Source: a virus. Taken from it: 60,117 nucleotides of DNA. The stretch spans positions 1 to 60,117 of the IMG/VR virus record IMGVR_UViG_3300042310_000265; one strand, written 5' to 3'. Below, piece after piece: positions 8,095-17,614 of this stretch. A model generated the notes under the pieces. That model was not told the origin of the DNA and searched no databases. It saw only the letters and a program-made list of their open reading frames with translations. A program made the position numbers and the translations under genes. The number at the start of each line of letters is the position of its first letter. Within the stretch, counting starts at the first letter, position 1.

Positions 8095-11000
8095 ATGTTT
8101 GTCTCGCAAATTTTCGAGGAATGCGCGGAAATTTTAGGCACGACAGACCAGACTAAAATTTTCCGCAAGATCAGTCAGGCAGTCCAGACTTTAATGGAGT
8201 CTGGACATTGGATGCATTCGACTGCGGAAGTCGATGTCTGCGCGGGTTGGGATGGTTGCTCTATTGCATTGCCTCGCGGCGTTTCTGTGCCGTTAGCAGT
8301 CAATGTAGACGGCAGTCCTACATACTTTCGCAATCGTTTATTTCAGTATCATGTAAACAAGGGTGGGAAATACAACTCCGTCGAGTGGGCATGGGATGAC
8401 CGAGGCTATGTTGCTACCTTAATGGAAATCATCCAGCCTTCCGAGTTGGTTGCGATTGCCGAATCTAGCAACGATGTCGGAAAAGTTCTTCGTATTATTG
8501 GCACAGACAATTTAAATCGAGATATCCGCAGTCAACTTCCAGACGGCACAGGTGTAGATGGGTTGCTTGTTCCTATCAACAGCATCTCTGACTTTCCTTA
8601 CGGCACAATTGCGCCATCTGGTTCTAATGTTAATACACGCGAAGTCTCAATTTCGCCGATTCAGCTATTTAAGTCTGCTACTGCCCATCAGTTAAATTCT
8701 GGTCAAGGAATGTCGGTCACGCCAATCCCAATCTCTGGGACCATTCCAGTTCCATTATCAAGTGGCAAAACTTATTACATCGGCGTTGTTGATGCGTTCA
8801 CGATTAAAATTTACAACGACTCATTAAACGCTCAAGCAGGAGATTACCCTATTTCATTACAATCAATTGTTGGTGCTGATCCACTTGAATTTCTTGATCA
8901 AAGGGCAAGCCGTGTTGTTACTGCATTACGATTTGCAACCGCTCCAACGATTGGCATTAGTAGTGCCAATCCCATTGTGTTTCCTGCTGGACAGACATTG
9001 CCTGCTCCTTTGAAGTCAGGAACAACTTATTTTGGCAATCTTTTAGATTCTACAAATCTTCAGATTTTCGAGACTGAAGAGAACGCTCAAAATAATTACA
9101 ACGAGGTTTACACGACTGGATCAATTGATCCTATCGATGTCGATATTCGTAAAGAGATTTTTCCTGAAACAAAGTTAACATTTACAGTCCCTCACTTGTT
9201 CGTTGATGGAGATCAAGTTGAGGCATTCACATCTGGTGGCGTATTGCCTCGTCCATTGATCAGCAACAAGAATTACTTTGTAAATATTATTGATTCAACC
9301 TCGGTAACACTTCACGAAAATCAAGCAGACGCAGTTGCATCAACTGGAACATTCTTTGTAAATCCTATCGTTCTTTTAACGCCCGGTAGTGGTGTGTTTT
9401 CGTTAGTGAAATTAATTCCCGCTACGGCAAGCGTTGGTAAAACAAATCAGATTTCTGCTCCGGGTCTGTCTATACCAGCACCATTAGGAGCAGGAGCGCA
9501 ATTTGCGGCAGTACCAGTTGGTTCTGTAACCTCTGTTCGCGTATCTGCTAGTGGTTCTGGATATACTACCGAACCAATTGTAACTTTTAGTGATCCACCA
9601 ACTCCTCCTGCTGGTCAGCAATCTCGTGTTGCAAAAGGATATGCAATTAGAAATTCTATAACTAATACAATTTCTGAAGTTATTATTACTGATTCTGGTC
9701 TTGGATATTCGTCTACTCCAACAGTAACAATTGACCCTCCTACAACTACAAATTTTACTGTTACTGGAATTACTACAAATCCAAGCACTTTAATTGCAAC
9801 AGCAACAACTGCTGTTGCTCATGGATTTGCTAATGGAAATCAAATTTTAATTTCTAATGCGTCTCCAAATGATTATAATGGCACAAAAACAATATCGAAT
9901 GTATCTACTAATACATTTACTTATGTTGTTGGTTCAGCTTTAGCAGATGCTACTGGTAATATTACTGCCGCTAGAGTTGCATCAGGTAACCAAGCTACTG
10001 CTACTGCCAGCATTACTACATCATTTATTTCAAAATTCACTCAAATTTCTGCTGGTTCTGGATATACTGAAGCACCACAGGTTAAAATTGAAGGTGGCGG
10101 TGGAACTGGAGCGACTGCAAAAGCAAATGTTTCTGGAGGACAAGTAACTTCGATTGATATCATCACTCAAGGAACTGGCTACACATCGCCGCCTAGTGTT
10201 ATACTTTCTCCTTCTACTGGAGTATTCATTGAATTTCAAAGTACAGGAACATTGCCGCAACCTTTAGTTGCGGGAACTGTGTATCGTGCAGAGAATCCTA
10301 CCGCAGGCAATACATTTACAATTAAAAACACAGATTATTCGGATGTTGATATTAAATCATCTGGTTCAGGAATATTGTATGTAGTTCTTTCTAGGGCTTT
10401 TGGAGTTTCGTTTACTGGAAACTGGAGAGGTGACTATGCATCTCTTGGTCAAACTCAAGGTTTTTACTTTGGAACTGATTTTCTTCTTCCAACAACTACT
10501 CCATCAATTGATAATGGTGTAACACAATTCTGGTTACGAAAAGATACTGATGAGTCTGGACGAGTTTATACTTCTGAAGCAAATGCAATTGCTGGAGGAA
10601 CTACTGGTAAAGTTGTAACAACTGCATTTGGAACAGGTCAAACATATTTTGGAATTCGTTTTACTGTAACTCCTAGCGTTTACGATGATTTAATTGAGCC
10701 AGATAACATTCAATTTATTGCAGATGATGAGATAGTTAATTTTAGCACATCTGGCACATTGCCATCTCCATTGATTGCTGGAACTAATTATACTGTAAAG
10801 CTATTCGGCAATCGTGTAAAAGTATACTCTGGCGGTGTGTTGGTTCCAATTGCAACGCCGGGGACAGGTCGATTGACGCTAGATATTCGCAGAGTAATGA
10901 TAGTCCAGCCTTCGACTAGCATTTATGCGCCTGCTTGCTTGTATGAAACTGGCGATTCCGTAACTGTTCGTGCAACTGAAAATGATGTATTACCAAGTGG

Positions 11001-11607
11001 TCTTGTTGCAGGCACTACATACTATGTTCGCAAAATTAAAAGCGATGAATTTGAGCTTTATGACACTTTAAATAACGCTAGAAACTTATCTTCGACTACT
11101 GGTCGAGTTGAATATTTAACAACTGGAAATAAAACTACCTCTACTTTCTTTGTAGATAATGTTCAAGGCCCAGTCCTAGTTAAGAGTATCGCACATATTG
11201 AAAAACCAGTAACAGATGGATATGTGAGTCTCTATGCATGGGATTACGGACGCAGTAATGATTTGACTCTGATTGGTCAGTATCATCCAGACGAAATTAA
11301 TCCTAGTTACAGACGAGTTCGCATTGGCAAGAAATGTGCTTGGGCGCGAATCATTTATCGTGTCTCGCCTCCAACTGTGACTTCCAAGCAAGATTACATT
11401 CCTCTGGAGCATGAACGCGCAATTATTACTGCGGTTCACGCTTGCGACTTGGAAGATAAAGACTTTGCCGAGCAGGCGACTCGTTACTGGGGTGTAGCAT
11501 TTAATTACCTGAAGAACCAGCAAGAGCATCTGGATGGTCACTCATTCCAGCCACCGCAAATTCAAAATCTCGTCTATGCTGACGGACATGATCCCGTGAT
11601 GACATGA
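8095..11607 (+). CDS. Enlarged head-tail adaptor / tubular-protein-A-like protein, 1,170 aa
   Basis: Residues 1-155 (FVSQIFEECAEILGTTDQTKI, RKISQAVQTLMESGHW) and about 1,040-1,170 (YRRVRIGKKCAWARIIYR, HERAIITAVHACDLEDKDF, EQATRYWGVAFNYL) look like the two halves of a short-tail adaptor such as T7 gp11, normally about 200 residues in total. Between them lie nearly 900 residues of repeats: units of the TSGTLPxPLxAGTxYxV type, GSGYTxxPxVTF strands and one HGFANGNQILISNAS module. A surface-exposed repeat domain seems to have been inserted into the adaptor. The stop overlaps the next start. Confidence 0.62.
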   Translation: MFVSQIFEECAEILGTTDQTKIFRKISQAVQTLMESGHWMHSTAEVDVCAGWDGCSIALPRGVSVPLAVNVDGSPTYFRNRLFQYHVNKGGKYNSVEWAWDDRGYVATLMEIIQPSELVAIAESSNDVGKVLRIIGTDNLNRDIRSQLPDGTGVDGLLVPINSISDFPYGTIAPSGSNVNTREVSISPIQLFKSATAHQLNSGQGMSVTPIPISGTIPVPLSSGKTYYIGVVDAFTIKIYNDSLNAQAGDYPISLQSIVGADPLEFLDQRASRVVTALRFATAPTIGISSANPIVFPAGQTLPAPLKSGTTYFGNLLDSTNLQIFETEENAQNNYNEVYTTGSIDPIDVDIRKEIFPETKLTFTVPHLFVDGDQVEAFTSGGVLPRPLISNKNYFVNIIDSTSVTLHENQADAVASTGTFFVNPIVLLTPGSGVFSLVKLIPATASVGKTNQISAPGLSIPAPLGAGAQFAAVPVGSVTSVRVSASGSGYTTEPIVTFSDPPTPPAGQQSRVAKGYAIRNSITNTISEVIITDSGLGYSSTPTVTIDPPTTTNFTVTGITTNPSTLIATATTAVAHGFANGNQILISNASPNDYNGTKTISNVSTNTFTYVVGSALADATGNITAARVASGNQATATASITTSFISKFTQISAGSGYTEAPQVKIEGGGGTGATAKANVSGGQVTSIDIITQGTGYTSPPSVILSPSTGVFIEFQSTGTLPQPLVAGTVYRAENPTAGNTFTIKNTDYSDVDIKSSGSGILYVVLSRAFGVSFTGNWRGDYASLGQTQGFYFGTDFLLPTTTPSIDNGVTQFWLRKDTDESGRVYTSEANAIAGGTTGKVVTTAFGTGQTYFGIRFTVTPSVYDDLIEPDNIQFIADDEIVNFSTSGTLPSPLIAGTNYTVKLFGNRVKVYSGGVLVPIATPGTGRLTLDIRRVMIVQPSTSIYAPACLYETGDSVTVRATENDVLPSGLVAGTTYYVRKIKSDEFELYDTLNNARNLSSTTGRVEYLTTGNKTTSTFFVDNVQGPVLVKSIAHIEKPVTDGYVSLYAWDYGRSNDLTLIGQYHPDEINPSYRRVRIGKKCAWARIIYRVSPPTVTSKQDYIPLEHERAIITAVHACDLEDKDFAEQATRYWGVAFNYLKNQQEHLDGHSFQPPQIQNLVYADGHDPVMT

Positions 11608-13733
11608 AAAGTGAGAATATCACAAGTGGCAGACTGCAAAAGATCACTACAGGGTGGACGCAGGGAGTCAATTCTGTTCGCAATCCTTGGGCATTGCCAG
11701 AGAACCAGTTTAAATGGGGAACTAACCTTTCTATTCGCGGTGGAATCGCCCAGACTCGACCCGGCTACACAATGCGCCTTTCTCTACCTCCCGGCAACCT
11801 GCAAGGCGGGATTATATTTCAGGCAAACAAGCAAAAAGACGCATCTTTTAGCCGCGAAGAAAATGGAGTTCAAACAGCAGTTCCTGCGAAGATTTTTGAT
11901 GTAAATGGCGAAGGAGTCATTGCAAGCGAATTGAGCTACATGGTCTTTGCAGTAGACGGCAATGTTTACTACGCACCTTTCCCACTAGTTCAGCCTAAAA
12001 ACTGGAATGATTACAAACTGAACAGCATTAAGTTCGATCCTGATGTTGAAAATCTTTTCTTCGCACTAGCCACAAAAACGGCAAATTTGGCTACATCCGA
12101 AAATGAGTTAGTCACTCCAGCACATACCATCATAATGATGCAGGATGGCATTTCTGCGCCTGCCTACTGGGATGGTTCAAATAAAGTTGGAACGCAGGAC
12201 TCGTCCATCCCTGTAGGGACACACATGGCATATTCTGGCAATAGAATGTGGGTTGCAGAGAAGAATATCGTTCTTGCTTCCGATCTTGGCGACCCAACTA
12301 GCTGGAAGGAACGAACACAAGGCACAGGGAGGGGCGATTTTGCGTTTGTGCGACCTGTTACTGGTCTTGTTTCGTATGTCGGTCAAGATACCTCTACCCG
12401 GCTAATCGTGTTTACAGATCGCGCCACATATTCGCTTGCATCTGGTGTGCTGGACAGGACGCAATGGACTACGACTGCTAATTTTCAGAATACGCTTTAT
12501 CCAACTGTGGGATGCGTTGCGCCTCGGTCAATTGCGTTTCAGGCAGGTCAGATGTGGTGGTATTCGGATGGTGGTCTTGTTGCGGCGGATGTTGCGGCGG
12601 CATCATATTTAAGTTCGCAAGTATTGTTTAAGGATATTGAAATGGCGCGAACAAAGCGTTTGATGGATGGGAATCCATCGAATATTTGTGCCGTTGCGTT
12701 TGAAAACTATTTAATGTATTCCGTTCCATACCTGTCAAAACTTAATACTGACACAATGGTTATGGACTATGCTCCCGCCGCAGAGTGGGGAAGTGGACGG
12801 CAACCTGCATGGGCTGGAGTCTGGACTGGAACTCGACCAGTTCAATGGACTGTTGGGAAGATTGAAAGTCAAAATCGATGCTTTCAATTTTCTGTTGATT
12901 ATGCACCAACGGCAGATGGTTCTTACAATCATCTTTGGGAGGCATTCCAACCTGAACGATACGATACATATCTTCAGATAAACCCTGACGGCACTACAAC
13001 CGATCTTTACAATCGCATTTATTGCCAACTTGAAACTCCAATGCTTGGAGACGGCATGGACTTGAAACAATTTATCTACTCTGAAATTGAAGCTACTGAA
13101 ATCGGTGGAACTGTAGATGTAAATGTAAGTTATAGGGGGTCAAAGGGTCGATATTTGCCGATCTTGAATACTAGGATTTTAGCAGTCACTAATGATTATC
13201 AATGGAGGGGAACAGATTACGAAAGCCAAGTAGAGAAAGCTGGCTTTCTTAACACGCAATATCGCAGATTAATTACAGAATCAGCAAACAGGTTAGCTAC
13301 CTACGAAACCTGCGAAAGCCCATTAACTAACGATGTAGACAAGGCTTTCTCAATCCTGATCGAATGGTGTGGTCAGATGGGCATCGAGATTGTCAGGACT
13401 TTCCTAGACCCTTGGAGCGAAAAAGCTACTGGAATTCCTCAATATGTCGAAACTAAATCTTGCGTTGTAGGTCAGAATGGTGACAATTTTACTATCGATT
13501 TGAAAGAAAGTCCGTATGAAAATTTATCCTTGTCACAAGAAAACTGGAGTGCCAAAGTTTATAAGACTGTGACTGTAAATTGCACAAGTTCTAGCAAGAC
13601 GATTTCCGCCACCGCATCTGCTTCATATATTTCAACAGTTAGCTATGCTCATGCGCGAGAAGAGGCTGAAACGCTGGCAGAGCAAGCCGCAACCAATGCC
13701 GCTCAAGAATTTAAGGCAAATAACCCCTGCTAA
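11604..13733 (+). CDS. Tail nozzle / tubular-protein-B-like structural protein, 709 aa
   Basis: Follows the adaptor with a four-base overlap. The N-terminus (ITTGWTQGVNSVRNPWALPENQ, then GGIAQTRPGY) and repeated WYSDGG / YVGQDTSTRLIVFTDRATY segments suggest a beta-propeller, as in gp12-like nozzle proteins. The last 70 residues form a Ser/Thr strand followed by an Ala/Glu helix (AREEAETLAEQAATNAAQEF). In T7-like virions this protein forms the distal tail tube. The assignment rests on gene order and propeller-like repeats, not a firm family match. Confidence 0.55.
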   Translation: MKSENITSGRLQKITTGWTQGVNSVRNPWALPENQFKWGTNLSIRGGIAQTRPGYTMRLSLPPGNLQGGIIFQANKQKDASFSREENGVQTAVPAKIFDVNGEGVIASELSYMVFAVDGNVYYAPFPLVQPKNWNDYKLNSIKFDPDVENLFFALATKTANLATSENELVTPAHTIIMMQDGISAPAYWDGSNKVGTQDSSIPVGTHMAYSGNRMWVAEKNIVLASDLGDPTSWKERTQGTGRGDFAFVRPVTGLVSYVGQDTSTRLIVFTDRATYSLASGVLDRTQWTTTANFQNTLYPTVGCVAPRSIAFQAGQMWWYSDGGLVAADVAAASYLSSQVLFKDIEMARTKRLMDGNPSNICAVAFENYLMYSVPYLSKLNTDTMVMDYAPAAEWGSGRQPAWAGVWTGTRPVQWTVGKIESQNRCFQFSVDYAPTADGSYNHLWEAFQPERYDTYLQINPDGTTTDLYNRIYCQLETPMLGDGMDLKQFIYSEIEATEIGGTVDVNVSYRGSKGRYLPILNTRILAVTNDYQWRGTDYESQVEKAGFLNTQYRRLITESANRLATYETCESPLTNDVDKAFSILIEWCGQMGIEIVRTFLDPWSEKATGIPQYVETKSCVVGQNGDNFTIDLKESPYENLSLSQENWSAKVYKTVTVNCTSSSKTISATASASYISTVSYAHAREEAETLAEQAATNAAQEFKANNPC

Positions 13734-13735
13734 TT

Positions 13736-13987
13736 ATGCCTTCCATTGCTAAATCAAAAATAAGATTGACAGATTTTCCGAATAAATTTATCTCGCCTTT
13801 TACAGATGAATTTCTGGTTCCTGTCTACTCGTCTATTCCTTTTGAAAAAAATCAAAATGAGTGCTTGCCGTGTGCGTTGTGCGGCACATACAATGATCGC
13901 CAAGATGTCTTGGATCAAGTTGCTTCGCAGTATACGGGATTCAAGCAAGGACCAGTTCCAGACGAAATTTTTGTCGGTTTTAACTAA
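13736..13987 (+). CDS. Small hypothetical protein, 83 aa
   Basis: Basic N-terminus (KSKIRLTDFPNKFISPF) and a C-L-P-C-A-L-C triplet of Cys near residues 43-49 that could bind a metal. It has no membrane segment. It lies between the nozzle-like gene and an acetyltransferase-like gene. I do not recognise it; a small virion component is possible. Confidence 0.5.
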   Translation: MPSIAKSKIRLTDFPNKFISPFTDEFLVPVYSSIPFEKNQNECLPCALCGTYNDRQDVLDQVASQYTGFKQGPVPDEIFVGFN

Positions 13988-13998
13988 TAAATAAATAC

Positions 13999-14388
13999 AT
14001 GAGATCAACAATTGAATATAAGCTAATACCAAAAGATTCAGCAGAGTTCCTTGAACTTTCTGATTTCGCGGAAACATTTGATCATAAGATTGTAGATCAT
14101 CCTCAAATCAATGTTTATGGTCATTACAAAGATAATAAGCTAGTTGGCTATAGTGACCATGTATTCATTCCAACAATTTATCCTGCTTTCCACCCAGATT
14201 TTACAACTCCACGAGATGTGATACAGACCATGCATGACTGGAGAGTTTACAATCAACTTACAGGTGGTCCCGGCTATGTCGGAGTGCCATTGCAAAGTGA
14301 GCGATTTACATTCACCAATGAAATCATGGAAAAGTTAGGCATGGAACGATTAAACCGAGAAGTATTTTACATTAAACGAAAGGAATAA
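13999..14388 (+). CDS. Small GNAT-like virion-cluster protein, 129 aa
   Basis: Secondary structure order and motifs (HYKDNKLVGYSDHVFIPTIYP, later GGPGYVGVPLQSERF, EIMEKLGMERLNREVFYIKR) resemble a shortened GNAT acetyltransferase fold: LVGY strand, central turn, then EKLGMxR helix and final strand. T7 gp13, an internal core protein, is also described as GNAT-like, and this gene sits at the matching position before the ejection proteins. A structural rather than catalytic role is likely. It is preceded by an A/T-rich start motif, not a Shine-Dalgarno sequence. Confidence 0.45.
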   Translation: MRSTIEYKLIPKDSAEFLELSDFAETFDHKIVDHPQINVYGHYKDNKLVGYSDHVFIPTIYPAFHPDFTTPRDVIQTMHDWRVYNQLTGGPGYVGVPLQSERFTFTNEIMEKLGMERLNREVFYIKRKE

Positions 14389-14392
14389 AATT

Positions 14393-15406
14393 ATGGGTGG
14401 AGCCGCAACAGTACCTACTGGTCGATACATGAGCCGACCTGATTATCAAACAGATTTTCAAATTTTATCTCAAAAACAAGGGATGGGGAATACCGCCCTT
14501 GATATTGCGTCTACTGATTTAAATGCCGCTCAAGCTGGAGTATTAGGTACACAATTAAATTTACTTAAATCAAGAGGAGACACTTTAAGCACCGCAAGAA
14601 ATGTATTTGATTTGCAATCAAAGATGCAACCTTTGATGCAAGATTTTGATGCCGAGCAGACCTCTCGGCAAGCCGCGCAATTTGGCTTATCTAATGAAGC
14701 GAGGGCAAGGCAGGGAGAAGAATTGCTTTCTCCTGCGACTGCTCGTATGCGGTATCAATTGCCAGAACAAATCGAAGCGGTGACATCTGACGAGTCTTTT
14801 AAAAACCGCATGGATGCTTGGTTGAAAAATAAAGGCATTTCTTCAGTTAGTGGAACAGGCGTCGATCCTTCGTCATCTTTTGGCCGATCCATGCTTGCAG
14901 ATGTATCAACTGAAGAGGGACGCAAGCGGATGCTGGAAGACATTGAACTGCGGAATAAGTTTGTTACTAGCCAGCAACGCCCAATCGGAGGATTAGACCC
15001 TAGCGCATTGATCAACAAAAGAATGACAGCAGAAGCTGAAAATCGTGGTGCAATGTCAGACTGGCAATCAGGTATTTTACAAGGAGCGCAACAACTTGGT
15101 CAAATTAATCAATTAAAACAAGCAGAAGAATTTGAACAGGCAAGACAACTTGGATCAACGCTTGATTCATTCCAGCAAGCAAGAATGGGATTAAATCAAA
15201 ATGCCTTTGACTATTTAAGCAAGAATATGGGAGAGATTTTAAATCTATCCAATGTTCAAAAGCAAAATCGTCAGGCTTATGATCAATCTTTATACAATGC
15301 GGCAGTTCAAAATGCACAATCGCAGAATGCTTCAAAAGCAGGCATGATTTCGGCAGGCGCAGGCATTGGTGGTGCGGCAATCGGTGCGGCGGCAATCATT
15401 ATATAA
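14393..15406 (+). CDS. Internal/ejection-type virion protein with C-terminal glycine zipper
   Basis: 337 aa, starts MGGAATVPTG. Mostly helical, Gln/Ala-rich, with coiled-coil stretches (QTSRQAAQFGLSNEARARQ, LKQAEEFEQARQLG). The last 22 residues are a small-residue hydrophobic helix (GAGIGGAAIGAAAIII) able to insert into membrane. Helical bulk plus a glycine-zipper membrane tail is typical of proteins ejected with DNA to form a trans-envelope channel. It is the first of several MGG-starting proteins in this cluster. Role is inferred. Confidence 0.6.
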   Translation: MGGAATVPTGRYMSRPDYQTDFQILSQKQGMGNTALDIASTDLNAAQAGVLGTQLNLLKSRGDTLSTARNVFDLQSKMQPLMQDFDAEQTSRQAAQFGLSNEARARQGEELLSPATARMRYQLPEQIEAVTSDESFKNRMDAWLKNKGISSVSGTGVDPSSSFGRSMLADVSTEEGRKRMLEDIELRNKFVTSQQRPIGGLDPSALINKRMTAEAENRGAMSDWQSGILQGAQQLGQINQLKQAEEFEQARQLGSTLDSFQQARMGLNQNAFDYLSKNMGEILNLSNVQKQNRQAYDQSLYNAAVQNAQSQNASKAGMISAGAGIGGAAIGAAAIII

Positions 15407-15423
15407 ACAAAAAATCTGTCTAT

Positions 15424-16257
15424 ATGGATCAACTTATTAGCGAAACAATCGAGAAAGCTAAAAGATGGGCAAAAAATTGGCCCAATTCTGTCGTTTTGTG
15501 GTCAGGTGGAAAAGACTCGACTGCGATGCTTCATTTGCTTAAATTTCAAGCTGGAATCGATGTGCCTGTAATTCAGTTTCGGCAACCGAAATTTCGCGAG
15601 CGATATGCGTATTCAGATCAATTGATCCGAGATTGGGATTTGACTGTCTTTGACTACCCTGCAAGCCGATTTGCATTAGCAGATGGTCCTGATACAGAGA
15701 CTGGCGAGGTGCGCTTTGATCTTCTACATTATTTCCAATGGGGAACTAAAGCTGTTGTTCTGTCATTAGGAACCGAGCGTCCAAAGGAAGGTGAGAAGTT
15801 CATGTGCGGTGTGCGTGACTTTCTAAAACGACCCACAGGAACCTTTAATTGGCCGTGGGAGTCAGTCTGGATCGGAACTAAAAACTCCGATACTGATTTG
15901 ATCAAAGGTCATGTGCCTATTTCGCAAGATATTCGCCATGCTGATGGCAGTCCTGTATCGCTTTACCTTATGCGCGATTGGACTGATCGCGACATCTATC
16001 AATATCTAGAGGATAACAAAGTAAAAGCCGATCCTACTCGATATATTAAAACAAAATCTGGATGGGCAAACAATCCTGACAAGTCTTTAAACGCAGACTT
16101 CTATCCGACTTGCTTAAATTGTGTAGATCGACATCAAGGCAATCAAGTGTATTGCCCAAAGTTAAAAGCAACTGTGACAAATATATCACATCTTGCACCA
16201 TACGAAGATATCGTGATACCAGAGTTAGGATTCAAACCAGTTAATTGGGAGAAATAA
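15424..16257 (+). CDS. PAPS reductase / PP-loop ATPase family protein
   Basis: 277 aa. The PP-loop SGGKDS is at residues 27-32 after the strand SVVLW, as in phosphoadenosine phosphosulfate reductase and DndC-type enzymes. A Cys cluster PTCLNC (C230, C233) and YC244 near the C-terminus could hold a metal or Fe-S site. Phage members are widespread and act on adenylylated sulfur compounds or in DNA/tRNA sulfur chemistry; the substrate is not evident. The gene is wedged among virion proteins, with an A-rich 17-base gap before it, so it looks like accessory cargo. Confidence 0.75.
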   Translation: MDQLISETIEKAKRWAKNWPNSVVLWSGGKDSTAMLHLLKFQAGIDVPVIQFRQPKFRERYAYSDQLIRDWDLTVFDYPASRFALADGPDTETGEVRFDLLHYFQWGTKAVVLSLGTERPKEGEKFMCGVRDFLKRPTGTFNWPWESVWIGTKNSDTDLIKGHVPISQDIRHADGSPVSLYLMRDWTDRDIYQYLEDNKVKADPTRYIKTKSGWANNPDKSLNADFYPTCLNCVDRHQGNQVYCPKLKATVTNISHLAPYEDIVIPELGFKPVNWEK

Positions 16258-16258
16258 T

Positions 16259-16690
16259 ATGGGTGGAGCAAACAAATCAAGCACTTCAACAACGCCGGGA
16301 GGGGCATTTAACCCTCAAGCGCAAGTTCAAAAAGCAACTCAAGCAACCGCCGCAGATTTAGCGGCATTCGATGCAGAGCAGTTGCAAAACAAACGAATTG
16401 CTCAAGGACTAGATTTTTTAGGACAAGGAATTTCAGGCACGGCTAATAGCAGTCCTGCATCTACTCCTGCATCTGCCGCTTTAGCGAGTCAGAATCAAGC
16501 AGATAACTATAAAAAATTAATGGAGATGCAATTATCTCAAAAAGATTCTGACTCTTTAAATTTCATGCCGCAAATGCCATTTAATTTACAAAGCACAAAC
16601 CCTGAATTAGTTAATAATGCTTGGGCAGATGCTGTTAAAACATTGGTTGGAAGTGCAGTATCTGGTGCTGGTCAGATGTATAAGAAGTGA
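16259..16690 (+). CDS. MGG-type virion-cluster protein, 143 aa
   Basis: Begins MGGANKSSTSTTPGG and is rich in Ala, Gln, Ser. A helix around residues 40-55 (AAFDAEQLQNKRIAQGLDFLGQG) and a C-terminal amphipathic segment (STNPELVNNAWADAVKTLVGSAVSGAGQ) are visible. The latter resembles SSQPELVSQGWASGLKEGIGDA in the protein at 18,776. It overlaps the next gene's GTG. Probably a small internal virion protein; family not recognised. Confidence 0.55.
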   Translation: MGGANKSSTSTTPGGAFNPQAQVQKATQATAADLAAFDAEQLQNKRIAQGLDFLGQGISGTANSSPASTPASAALASQNQADNYKKLMEMQLSQKDSDSLNFMPQMPFNLQSTNPELVNNAWADAVKTLVGSAVSGAGQMYKK

Positions 16691-16968
16691 CGAATTATGA
16701 TTGCCAAAAATGCGGAGCCTGTTGCAGTTTTAAGTGGTCATGGCCGATCTTCAAACGAGATCGATCAGATGCAACTGGCATTCCTGCGGAAATGCAACGA
16801 ACAGATTATCCTATAATGAAGACTGAAAACAACAGATGCGTTGCTTTAGAAGGTGAAGTTGGAACCGCAGTTAAGTGTTCTATTTATAATTGCAGACCGC
16901 AGGCGTGTAGGTTATTTGAACCCGGATCAAAACTTTGCTTGGAAGCTAGGTCTAAAATAGAATTATAA
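16687..16968 (+). CDS. YkgJ-like Cys-cluster (metal-binding) protein
   Basis: 93 aa from a GTG that overlaps the upstream stop. The N-terminus has CQKCGACCSF and the rest has C-x-I-Y-N-C-x-P-x-x-C with a final Cys, the spacing of YkgJ / UPF0153 zinc-or-iron-chelating proteins. Those are small enzymes or metal carriers of poorly known function. The middle is shorter than usual. Together with the PAPS-reductase-like gene two positions upstream it forms a pair of redox/metal genes inside the virion cluster. Confidence 0.75.
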   Translation: MTNYDCQKCGACCSFKWSWPIFKRDRSDATGIPAEMQRTDYPIMKTENNRCVALEGEVGTAVKCSIYNCRPQACRLFEPGSKLCLEARSKIEL

Positions 16969-16970
16969 TT

Positions 16971-17588
16971 ATGGGTGGCTCATCATTTGGAAAAGTTGTA
17001 ACTAAAGTTGTTGATCCTTTTAACCTTGGGAATTCTAAATTTGTTAAATCCGCTAGAAAAGTAATTGATCCATTAAATATAATGGACCCATTAAATGTTT
17101 TGCCGGGAAGCGGTAAGCCAATTGGGACATGGGATAAAAACTTTGGTGCGCCATTAATGAACTGGTTAAATCCAAAGCAAAGTTCATATACACCAATGAC
17201 AAAAGGGTTGCCATCAAATGCTCAATATTTTCAGCAACAACAACAAATGTTGCAAAATATGCAAGCACAGCAACAGATTAAACAAGCACAGCAACAAAGT
17301 AAACTTGCTAATTTGAGATCACAAGCACCATCTTACCCTGCCGCTACTCAAACAACAACTGCTCAAGTGCCAGCTACTTTATCTGCTTCAGCAACCGCTC
17401 CGTCAACTGCTCCGTCAACTGCTCCGTCAACTGCTACTCTTGCACAAACAAAAAGTAGTGATACAGCTATTGCTTCCGACTTGCCAATAGAATTCGGTTA
17501 TAAACCACCAACTACAACTTCAAAAGTTGCAACTGCAAATACATTTTCATTGCCTAATATGTCAGACATTAAGTTTGGCGGGGCATAA
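16971..17588 (+). CDS. MGG/FGG-tagged virion protein 1, 205 aa
   Basis: Starts MGGSSFGKVV and ends FSLPNMSDIKFGGA. Residues 10-60 include DPLNIMDPLNVLPGSG, the middle is a Gln-rich helix (QQQQQMLQNMQAQQQIKQ), and residues about 142-152 repeat APST three times. The C-terminal 14 residues match the tails of the next two proteins (F-[ST]-[LM]-P, four residues, [IL]-[KQ]-F-G-G). This looks like a shared targeting, processing or docking signal for internal virion proteins. Function otherwise unknown. Confidence 0.6.
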   Translation: MGGSSFGKVVTKVVDPFNLGNSKFVKSARKVIDPLNIMDPLNVLPGSGKPIGTWDKNFGAPLMNWLNPKQSSYTPMTKGLPSNAQYFQQQQQMLQNMQAQQQIKQAQQQSKLANLRSQAPSYPAATQTTTAQVPATLSASATAPSTAPSTAPSTATLAQTKSSDTAIASDLPIEFGYKPPTTTSKVATANTFSLPNMSDIKFGGA

Positions 17589-17614
17589 CAAATAAACGAA
17601 AGGAAAATAAAATT

